This document shows positions 40,701-52,700 of a stretch of 64,000 nt of DNA, piece by piece. The position numbers and the translations under genes were made by a program. Position 1 is the first letter of the stretch; each line of letters begins with the position of its first letter. The notes beneath the pieces are model-generated. The model ran no database searches. It was not told the DNA's origin and saw nothing but the letters and a program-made list of their open reading frames with translations. The stretch is taken from the NCBI GenBank assembly GCA_921293015.1, contig OV121081.1:2108001-2172000 (forward strand), written 5' to 3'. Origin of the DNA: Phorcus lineatus. Its lineage: Eukaryota > Mollusca > Gastropoda > Trochida > Trochidae.

Positions 40701-43700
40701 TGAATCGTATTAAAAGCAGAGGAGAAGTCAACAAACATTATTCGGACATAAGAACTATAATTTTCCAAGTGTTTATAGATGTTATTAAGCAGAGTTATTG
40801 TTGCATCATCTACTCCACGCCGTGCTCTATATGCAAATTGATAGGGGTCTAATACGTCAATCACATCCTTTAACAAGAAATTCTTAACAATTCGTTCTAA
40901 ACATTTCATAGCAACAGAGGTGAGAGCTACTGGTCTGTAATCATTATTGACAGAGGGGTTTTTCTTTTTTGGTAATGGGATAATTTTTGATGTCTTCCAA
41001 AGAATGGTTACATGATGGAAATTTAATGATAATTGAAAATCTTTTGGAAAATACCAGCCAGCTGCACTCTGCACTCTTTTAGAACTACACCTAGCAAATT
41101 ATCAGGTCCACAGGCTTTATGTGAATTTATCTTAGCAAAAGACGTTATCACATCATCTTTAGAAATATCTAACACCTCACATGGGGGAAGGGATTCAAGT
41201 ACTTTGTTTCTTTCTTCTGAAAAATTACAACTATCAAATCTAGAGTAAAATGAGTTTAACTCATTTGCAAATACTAAGTCATCATTTGATTGTAACTTGT
41301 TAGGTCTGCTGTTTGATCCAATGATAGTCTTGATGCCATTCCAAGCATTCCACAAATTGTTAACAGAAAATTGTCTTTCAATCTTTGTTTTATATTCATC
41401 TTTACATTTTCTTGTTAAAGCAACTATTTCTATGGGCAGGTTGAATGTAACAAGTCAGTGAGCAGGTTGAATGTAACAAGACAGTTGGGCAGGTTGAATG
41501 TAACAAGTCAGTGAGCAGGTTGAATGTAACAAGACAGTTGGGCAGGTTGAATGTAACAAGACAGTGAGCAGGTTGAATGTAACACACGACAGTTGGGCAG
41601 GTTGAATGTAACAAGTCAGTGAGCAGGTTGAATGTAACAAGACAGTTGGGCAGGTTGAATGTAACAAGTCAGTGAGCAGGTTGAATGTAACAAGACAGTT
41701 GGGCAGGTTGAATGTAACAAGTCAGTGAGCAGGTTGAATGTAACAAGACAGTTGGGCAGGTTGAATGTAACAAGACAGTTGGGCAGGTTGAATGTAACAA
41801 GTCAGTGAGCAGGTTGAATGTAACAAGACAGTTGGGCAGGTTGAATGTAACAAGTCAGTGAGCAGGTTGAATGTAACAAGACAGTGAGCAGGTTGAATGT
41901 AACAAGTCAGTGAGCAGGTTGAATGTAACAAATCAGTGAGCAGGTTGAATGTAACACACGACAGTTGGGCAGGTTGAATGTATCACCAGGTGTCAGATAC
42001 ACAGACACGGAGACTGGCTGAAACAAGAATAGGTCGTTACTTGCTCTTTAATTGTGTCACTTGTACCGTATTGATTACCAGCCACAGACGATTGCTGCGA
42101 TCCGGAGCCCAGTTTGTAACTCTCCTCTCAGGAAGATGGGAATGTCGCGTGCTAGAAGGCTGTAATTGTCAATCTTATAAGATCATTTGTTCCCTTCTTT
42201 TACTAAATATCTTCTTTTCCTTTCAAATTAGCTTTGCTGCGCAGAAGTAATTAGTTGATCAAGAAGATGTTATGTTGATACTTGGTTAATGTTCTTTTCT
42301 AACAAGAGTCGCTCTATTCCCATTTGTGAGAAATGCAATAGTACAAAATGTGAATCAAGCATATCTTAAATAATTTACTACATGAGTCAATACATGATTT
42401 ACTTCAACAGCAGCTGATTGGTGTTTATTATGTTCTCTGCATGGTCAACTGCTCCTTATTTGGCGCATTAACTACAAAGACATTTTACATAGTGACACAC
42501 AGATCTAACCTTACAAGATAGACTGAAGTAAAGAGTTAACAGATAGATAAAAGAGTAACATCAGTGTTTGGAAGATATTTTGATAGTGGTTTAGGCTTCT
42601 AGTTATTAGTACATGAGAAATATTACTAGTGTAGGTTACTAGTCAGATTTGCTATCTCTTATAGGTACCAATTTGTTGTACCAAATAAAAGGAATTTATG
42701 TTTTTATTGTTCCCAAGAGCACATTGTCATACATTCAAGATCTTACAAATATCACAGGATATTGCAAAAAGATATTACAGTTGCATCTCAGTTATTGGAT
42801 GCAAACATAGATGACCATTTTTTATCATGTTTAAAAAGGTTTGTTTTTTTAATGCAATTAACTTTTCGACATAGTAAATATCTTTCAAAATAACCAAATA
42901 CCAAATGTGGGACATGTTGCTTAATGTTACATAGATGGATATACCTTTTAGCTGATAATATTATGTGATTCAATAGTCAATTAATGTAGATTGTTCCAAA
43001 CCAAACAAGGTATTTTGTTATGTTGATTGTGTAATGCTTAATATGACAATTGGTCCAAATAAAAGGAATTGTTCAGGTCTGCTAGTTGTGTATACTGGTC
43101 AGTATTACTGGTAAGGGCTACTTAATTATTGGTACAATCTACTTCTTTAATGTTCAGAGTCAGAATCACTCGTTATTGGGAATTAATTAGTGGTTACTCA
43201 CTGGTAGCGCTACATCAAGTCAGGAAGAATTACCAGTAGTTAGTGGTTACTCACTGGTAGCGCTACATCAAGTCAGGAAGAATTAGTTAGTGGTTACTCA
43301 CTGGTAGCGCTACATCAAGTCAGGAAGAATTAGTTAGTGGTTACTCACTGGTAGCGCTACATCAAGTCAGGGAGAATTAGTTAGTGGTTACTCACTGGTA
43401 GCACTACATCAAGTCAGGGAGAATTAGTTAGTGGTTACTCACTGGTAGCGCTACATCAAGTCAGGGAGAATTAGTTAGTGGTTACTCACTGGTAGCACTA
43501 CATCAAGTCAGGGAGAATTAGTTAGTGGTTGCTCACTGGTAGCGCTACATCAAGTCAGGAAGAATTACCAGTAGTTAGTGGTTACTCACTGGTAGCGCTA
43601 CATCAAGTCAGGGAGAATTAGTTAGTGGTTACTCACTGGTAGCACTACATCAAGTCAGGGAGAATTAGTTAAGGTGAATTTTTTAGGGGTGCTGTGTTAA

Positions 43701-46700
43701 CATACAGTATGTGGTGTTAATTAGGGACACCTAAGACTAGTGATAGACTAGTTTTAGAAGGTAGTTAAGAAAACTAGCTGAAGATGTTAGTTGTTAGTTG
43801 TATTAATAAGAAAGGGAACTTGTTACAGGATTTTGGCTGTATTTTGAACTATGAAGGCTGAACGTTGAGGTTTATTCAGGAACAATGTTCTACCTGCTCC
43901 GTCTGGACTACAAAACCAACACTAGATCCCCCTTTCCCTGAAACATTGGATAAAGAGTGAAATATGTATGAAGGCTGCGGACAACAGCTCCAGACGATAA
44001 CTCCAGCCATGTTGTATTGTGTGGTTGTATTGTGTGGCTGACTCACGTTAATAATGCATGTCACAGATGCTGTTGGCTAATAACAAGAACTGCCATTATT
44101 TATTCATCAATGGATTCAACTTTCCTTTGATACTAAGCTGTAAATGTTTATGTTGCGATAAAATTTATTCAGATCTGTTCTTGTTTCGCAGAATCTACAT
44201 TCAGTTTACTTTAATATTGTTAAAAGGTTTTCATCTAAATAGGATCTATGTTTATCAGTGTATGAAATAACCAGTCTGCAGGCATGTAGGTTGGTTACTT
44301 TTAGTCTGTGCTTGTAACTTTTTGAGGTTTTTCTTTAATTTGTACCAAAATCTACAAAATTATACTTGGATTGGTAACTTTTAAAGCTTTTTCAAACACT
44401 ATTTATATTCAATTTTGATGTTGTTAATAATATGAACCAATTTTTTTTGCTGTTTTCTCGAAATTAACTAAGGTGGCTGCGACAAATTATTAGCATAATT
44501 GAGATTCAAAAGAAGGAAATGCTTTGTTTTTTTCTTTTTGAGAAACTGATTTGATAGTTTCTTGTAATTAATTTTATGTGCGTGTGATCAGTCATGTTAC
44601 TTGGGACCTATTGTCTGTGAAGAGAGGATGACAAACTTTAAAAGTAACTTATGGTCCATAGTCAAGTGAATGGAGGTTGAGTATCACTCGCTGACCCACA
44701 AACCATATGTCATACACTGACTCATTTTAAATTTTGACTATAGTCTTAGACAACACAGATTTTGAATCCATGTCCCTCGTTCATTGAAGACAGTATAGCA
44801 TTCTCTCTCAAAATAGAAAATTGAAATCAATTTTTCTCCCAAAACCTCTATTACAAGTGGTCCCAATTTCTTAGTTGTTTCCAAATCCCTAAATACTGAA
44901 TATTTTAAGACAGATACCATCCTAAATACATGTGGCATTAACTAAAGATTACTTGTGAAAATTTTAAGAAATAATCTTTAAAAAATCGTACTGCTGCCCC
45001 TTAAATGTTATCCAATCAATAACTTATTTCCTTCTTGAAAGAAATTGTGTGCATCACACAAGTGATTATATTCAGTCTTCTCAATACTCAAAAAAACACA
45101 ATGAATGCTCACAGCTCTACTTGTCACAGAGATGACCTGTGAAATAAATAGTTGAGGGACCTTTTTTGAAGGATTATAACAAGGAAAAGGCACAAATACA
45201 GTAAACAGAAATTGTCACATATAAAACATGAAGACTTATGCAGTCTATATTTACCACTGTTACAGTTCCAAGATCGAGAAAGAAAAGAAGCAACAGGCGA
45301 AGGAGGCGGGTATGATCCGCACAGAGGTGTCCGGTGCTGAGGTGAGACCAGCATTTGATAACAACTATATATCATAAGTTCAATTCAACTCTTATTCCCC
45401 AGTCTCATTGAAATTAAAACAAAACTGTCGCTTGTTCAGTTCTTGGTACAGATCCATTGGTTATTGTTTTAAGTAGCCTTGTTTATGACCTTTCACTTTC
45501 TATAAATTCAAACTATCAGAAGCCCCCAAAATATTAAATTATGCCATTGGCTTACTCGCCTCATTACTGATTTATTTAAATCCCTCCAACCCTCACTCTC
45601 GTAACCTAGCTGCTATCTCACCTGAGCAATGATTGATTTGGTCCCTATAGAGCAATACTTAGATCTTGATAATTGGGCCTCTCAGAATACTTGTAACTAA
45701 TTATATTTAGCAGCCATGATATTAGCAATGTTTTTACCTGAATAGGTTATAATTCCTCAGATAATTTGAAATGAAGTATGAAAGTATATGACAAGGTTGT
45801 ATAACAATAATAGAACTTAGGTTTGATTTGTCTGTGATTCAAGCAAGGCTCTACCTTTATCAAACAAGAAATATATCTGTTCATGTAAGCTACCACGTTT
45901 AGATCAACAACCATCTACAATCTGAATATGACAGTATTATTTAACTGAATAATATATGATATGATACAATTCTAGTAACATTGTTACACTGTTTAGACCA
46001 AATGTTGCACAATGTTGCAGATTGCAGATGAGATGGAGAAGGAGAGAAAGATCTTCCAGCTACACATGTGTGAGGTATGTCCTCACTCAATTGGACAGAC
46101 AATTATTGTTTTCCCAAACATTCGATAGTTTTTATCCTCCTTTAACCTACGCCTGAATTTGCCTCTAGCACAGTGATGCTTCAAATGAGAGGTTGGGGTT
46201 CAAATCCCAAAATGTAATAAACCTGGTAGTCATTCGCCTGAAAACACATGGTGAAACTGGTGTACCTAAGTATTTTGCTAATGAAGTATTTTCAAATTTC
46301 TGAATATTGAAAAGATTGGCTATGAATCATGAAGCTATGCATGACAATGTAGATATCACATGACATCAATGAAGGAATGTCTGCTGTTGAAGTCAGTTTC
46401 GGATGAAAAATGGCTTCTTCGGTCTGTGTTGCAGTACCTGATCAAGGTCAACGAGATCCGTACCAAGAAGGGCGTGGACCTGCTCGAGTATCTGGTCGAG
46501 TACTACCAGGCCCAGGCAAAGTGAGTTGCTCCGAGAAGTATAAGACTAGTAGTCATCATACATTATGCCTTTCAATCTTTATTGGGACACTGATAATGGC
46601 TGAAATATTGCCCAAGCGGTGCTAAACAATAACTCTTTCACACGCTCACTCACTTAACTTGGGCATTGTCTATCATTCAAAAAATGAACCTTGTCTGAAA

Positions 46701-49700
46701 TTTGTCTGTTTTATTGCCAAATATATCTTAAATTGGATGAATTGTGTCAACCTCCGCTAGCTTCCAAATGGATGCACAGCCTACAGTTTCAAAATTTAAC
46801 AAGCCTTGCTGGTATTGACAAAGAGTTTATGGAAAATCCCACAAGCCAGACAAACTTGCTCATCACTTCTGCAACTGACCTCTTCTTAAATGAGCACTCA
46901 TGGCTGACAGGCAGACAGCTATTATAAACACTGTTAAAAGTCAATTTGTCGATGTTTGTAACCAATGAAGCAACCTATAAGGAATATTATTATTAATCAA
47001 ATGTGTTGGAGAACTAATATTTTGACATAACACTGTAAGATTCTACCACAATTTCTATCTGTTAATTTTTGCAACCGATGTATACATGATGCTTTGATGT
47101 ATTTCAGCTTCTTCCAGGACGGGCTGAAGACCATCACTCACTTCCACGGCTTCATCGAGGAGCTGGTCAGTCAGCTCAAGAAGATAAAACAGAGGCAGGA
47201 CAACGAGCGCAAACAACTTATTGAGCTGCGGGATGCACTGAAAAACTCAATGTCGTCCTATAAAGAGGTAACACAACCACAAAACTCTTCTGACGGATGT
47301 TCAGGTTTTGTGTCTATGTAGAGATAAGTTGTCTCTCAGGAAGTCTTGTATCTTTCTGAAGTGTCCTTTTGAGGTTCTGTGTTTCATGGAGAGTTCAGAC
47401 ACCTTCATCTACACATATTTAATGTTTCAAAGAAATAATTTGAGCAATGGGACACTTCAAGAAGTCTTATAGCTTTCCATAATGCCCTGATGGGGCTTTT
47501 AGTTTTGTGCAGAGTTGTTCAGTTGAAGTAACATATCATCAGTTATTCGTGGTGTTTGATTGAGCCAGAGGATACCCTTAAGAACTACCGTCTTATTGTA
47601 AAATTAAAAACCGTCTACAGTTCAGTTTAGATGTCCTCATATTAAAATATAAGATGTCCTCATTTTTTTATTGTATCAGAGTATCTATTCAGCAACGAGC
47701 ATCCTGCTTAATCAGTGTATATGAGTCCGCTCTTGCTCCTTCCTAATACCCTGATATCTTTCGAGCCGAAACCCTCGAACTGCAAGCTATCTAACCAGCC
47801 AATGAGACGACTCGCATTCAACGGCACAACCCGGATGGACAAATCCGTTGAGTTCAAGCTAGTAGTTTCAAGCTCCTTAAATAACGACATTTCACTGGTT
47901 GAAAAAATAACAGGTGAGCTTAGCCACGAATATCAAGCCGCCAGCAATACGAGGGATTTAGCCCGAAAGAGATCAAGGCATTAGGAAGGAGCGAGAGCGG
48001 ACTCACATACTCTGATTAAACAGGATGCAGCAGGAGGAAATGAAGCATAACTGCCATAATGTCTTGGTGCTCTTGGCTCTATAAACCGTTTCTTGTCAGG
48101 TATCTTCATATAAAAAGAAATGGTTTTAACTCATTGAATCATTGTATGCAAGAAACTTAAAATATGCACAGAAATAATTGACACAAAAAATTATATATAT
48201 ACACCAACAGAGAGAGATCTTATGTTATTTTTTTATATCATGTGAGGTAAAAAAATAAACGTTTTACATCACTTGTTGAGATGGCTATTAGCACGGTATT
48301 TTTTCCAATAAAGAGGACACATAATTATAACTGATTAACATGTGTACTAACGAGAGTGTTTTACTGCTAGCACGCTCACCATCGCTTGTCAGGAGGAGGC
48401 TGGGTATAACATCTCTGTCGTTTCTCGTCTCGGTGTTGTGCCGTGTTTCTCATCTACATTCATGACTTCTCAATCTATTCAAGACAAAATGTCTAAATAT
48501 GCATCTTCATTTGAGACAGATATTTTCTTGCTGTTGTCCTCTCTGAGAAAGAAACAGTTAACTGTTGTGATATTTTTGCTCTTGTTATCCAGAAAATCTT
48601 CGTATTGCTCTTTGTTTAAAGATTCATAGATTCGAAGTTTTTATGAGAATGTTTGTTATATTGTTTCTTTTTTTGAAACCATTTTGTGCATGTTAAATTG
48701 AGTTGAAGCTTCCATTATATTCAGTTATTGATCTGCTCATGGAACTCAGAATTTTTAAATTATCATTCATGAATATTTTCTTTTGCATGTTTCTCTTTGA
48801 ATGTTGTGACTCAGAGATGTAACTTTTTCTGTTCATTGCTGTCTGTCTTGAGGAAACATTCGTTTTATGTTAATTGCTATCTTTTATGCATAAACTCTCT
48901 GAAAATCATCTTCTGCAACAAATGTTTATTTTTGTGTGTATTATTATAAAAGTATTTGTAAATTGATTGTGTTAAGTTCAAGTTCATTAAGATCAAAGTT
49001 CCCTAAACCTTTCAACTTAAACCATTCCAACAGCTGTATTTTATCATGTGTAAATATAGGAGAAGATAAACCAAGAACAAAATATTTGGCCTTTTAGAAA
49101 TGTACCCTTTTCACATTTGTTCATCATGACTTTGGGTTAAGTAGAAAAAAGGGTTACCCTGCTAGATGTGAGGTCATGGTTGTACTTCAGTTTACTCTTT
49201 ACTCACTCAAAAATTACATTGAAAAAATTAAAACATCAACCACTTTCTCTGCTAATGACCAAACATTGCTTTATGTCTGTCAGTTATCTTTAATTGTGCA
49301 TCTTTGGTTTGTGAACTCTGTACCCTAGGGTTTTACGAAAATATAATTAATATCTTCCCGTCCCTGACCCCAGGCAATGAACTATGTACCCGTAAGTTAT
49401 GCTATGCAATTCATATCTCAATCCCCAGCCCCAGGCAGTGAACTCTTTCCCAGTAATTTATGCTATACAATTCATATCTCCACCCCCAGCCCCAGGCGGT
49501 GAACTCTGTACCTGGAAGTAATGCTATACAATACATATCTCCACCTCCAGCCCCAGGCGGTGAACTCTGTACCTGGAAGTAATGCTATACAATACATATC
49601 TCCACCTCCAGCCCCAGGCGGTGAACTCTGTACCTGGAAGTAATGCTATACAATTCATATTTCCACCCCCAGCCCCAGGCGGTGAACTCTGTACCTGTAA

Positions 49701-52700
49701 GTTATGCTATACAATTCATATTTCCACCCCCAGCCCCAGGCGGTGAACTCTGTACCTGTAAGTTATGCTATGCAATTCATATCTCCACCTCCAGCCCCAA
49801 GCGGTGAACTCTGTACCTGTAAGTTATGCTATACAATTCATATCTCCACCCCCAGCCCCAGGCGGTGAACTCTGTACCCCCAGGCTACAGCCTGCACCAG
49901 CTGCAGGGCAACAAGAAGTATGGAAGTGAGATGGCCGGCTACCTACTCAAGAAAAGTGAGGGTCGGATGCGGCGTGTCTGGCAGAAACGGCGCTGTAATA
50001 TCAAGGACGGACTTCTCTTCATCTGCCACCATGATGTGAGTGGGCTTTGAGGGTTTACGTTCAAATGGTTCTTATTATTTCATTTGGTTATGATTAAAAT
50101 CTATTTGATTTGCTAGATACAGAAATGAGAACATCTTTGAGAAGTCTATTGTCCAAAAAGCACTAATAAGAAGCTTGGAATATTCTTACACTTGTAGTTA
50201 ACTTCCATAGTTGTTGTTTAAGTCACAGTGATAGTATTTGCAACCTAGCAACTGGTTTTGTACTTTTGATCTGGCAGTTAAGAATTTATCAGTAAAAGAT
50301 TTCTTTGCTTGTGTTCATAGTTAATGCTCATGATAATATTTCTCATTTGAATTTGTGTCTCCTCAACAGGAGAGCAAGGAACCAGTCAAGCTGAATCTGC
50401 TCACCTGTCAGGTCAAGGTCAGTCCTGCAGAACTTGTCATTATTTACTGCAATAATGAAGAATAGGTGGCCTTACGTTAGATAAATGTTCATTTTGAAAT
50501 TGAAAATTACATAAATGTATGACTTTAAATGTATGTATCTTTAAATGTATGACTATCTATTTTGTCAGATTGTAATGATATATATGTATATATAGAGGTT
50601 GTTATCAGAAAATATTGTCCTCCTTATTGTCTTTCTGTATACACATGTGTATTGCATTATTTTAATTGCAAGTGTAATAGGAGAAAAAGTGGTTTCAATC
50701 ATGGACCATAAATGATGTTTTCTCCTTCTTGCAGCTTGTTCACGACGACCCAGGGAAGAAGTGTTTTGATCTCGTCTCATCTTCAAGTGAGTACACATCA
50801 CATTTAACAGTCTTAGTTAATTTGCTCCTACTATAGTTGAATATTTAGATACGGTAAATAACTTGTCTAACAATGATATGACTTTTTCATTGATCTCTGA
50901 AGTATGTGGTATGATCAATAACTTGGCATAAATGCATGATAATCACATTTACTGTACATGTATGAACCATCACAGGGAGATAACTCTTTTTTTTTCAAAC
51001 TTTTTCCATTCTCAGGAAATTTCAACTTTCTTTTCACTGATTTTGTTCCATGATGATTAAGAGTGAATGAATATTTAAGACTTGATGGACAATTCCACTT
51101 TAAGAAAGTCTATCTTATGTTTAATTTGATGTTTGTTCGTGTTCTTCAGACAATCGAACATATCACTTCCAGGCTGACGATGTGAAGGATATGGAAGCGT
51201 AAGTGTTCTAGTCTGAATTTGTTATAATTGCCTAATATGTTATAACATTAAGTACAAAAAGCTATAGAAAATGCTATAGAAACTAACTTTAAAACCACTT
51301 AGCACTTTACATAAAGTATTTATATTTTTATTTTAACAAGAAATTTAATTGTTTTTTTATTGAAACAAAATCAGATTGCCATTATGACATTAGAATATTA
51401 AAAGAAAGTTTGATATCTCCCGTGTAGATGGATATCAGTATTAAACAACGCTAAGGAGGAGGTGTTACTGAAAGCGTTCCAGGACTCCAGCAATTCGCCC
51501 TCGCTCAACCAAAACGTGCGGGAACTCACACAAAGTATCATTGAGCGGGTCAAGCGGTTACCCGGCAACAAGTACTGCTGTGATTGCGGGGCGCCAGGTG
51601 GGTCAAATACAAAAACAATTATCTTAGATCCAGACAGATGTTTTGCAAACCTCCTAATCTTTGAACTTGTTGTCCGCCGCTGAACAATTTAAAATTCATA
51701 TGTGACTGAATAATGGTTACAGATGGCAATTCATCTAAATTTTGTTTCTGATTCATTTTGTGCACATTGCACCAGTCATCTAGTGCTGAACCAGCTGAAG
51801 CTTTCTTCTTTCCTAATATTGCTTTGTGCACCGTAATAATAACAGCCACCTTCTAAGGTCTCTTAGCAAGACACCACAGAAAATCATAACTCTCCCTTCA
51901 GGGTGATGAGCAAACCAACTTAACTACATCTCTCGAGTGTGGTTTTAATGTTTTGTGTAGACATTTACTAGATTCTCTTGTTCCCAAAAATTATTTAGAG
52001 ACATCTTGATTCTCGTTAACCAGTGTCGCTTGTCCCCAGACCCTGAATGGCTGTCCACCAACCTGGGAGTTCTCATCTGTCTGGAGTGCTGTGGGATCCA
52101 CCGGCAGATGGGTGTCCATGTGTCACGCACCCAGAGCATTGTCATAGACGAGCTTGGCACCTCACAGCTTCTGGTCAGTAAGATTTGTGTAGTCAGTGTA
52201 TGGTTCAAGAACTCTTATATGGCAATCTCATTGGCACACAGATTCTCATTATATCTCTGAAGGGTTTAACCATTACATTTTGTTATCTTGCCCTATATCT
52301 TGCAAGATTAGTAAATTTCATTTTCATTGACAAGTGATCTGATGTATTTTGATGACCTACTTGCTAAGTGTCTGAAGATTACTGACAAAAAGTCTCTCAA
52401 CGATGTTAGTAAAGAGTTGTTTTCAAAAATTTTAAATGAAAATGAAATGTTTTGTTCTCTTTTAGTAAAACTGTAGATTGTTCCTGTTTTTTCTGAGACT
52501 TGTTGACATGTGACTATTGTTTGTTGCAGCTTGCTAGGGTTGTAGGAAACAGTAGCTTTAATGACATTATGGAGGCGACACTCGACCCCGCCCACAAACC
52601 AACTCCCTCTAGTCACATGTAAGTATTTCACGGATGACCAGTGCAAAGCTATCAGTAATCAGAACTATGTTGCTTACAAACCTTATTGAATGGAGGTTAG

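Noticed and set aside
39148..41931. Minus-strand frames of [13 protein letters not shown] repeats
   Set aside because: By-product of the 26-bp satellite on either side of the LINE.
46691..46927. 78-codon + frame in intron G-H
   Set aside because: No domain, no splice borders in phase with exons G and H, and AT-rich codon use unlike the exons.
47715..47984. 89-codon + frame
   Set aside because: Lies wholly inside the foldback element and has no recognisable domain; the inverted arms explain the conservation-like look.
49882..49883. Alternative acceptor inside exon I (CCCCCAG before GCTACAGC)
   Set aside because: Would leave 152 nt and break the frame with exon H (phase 0 out).
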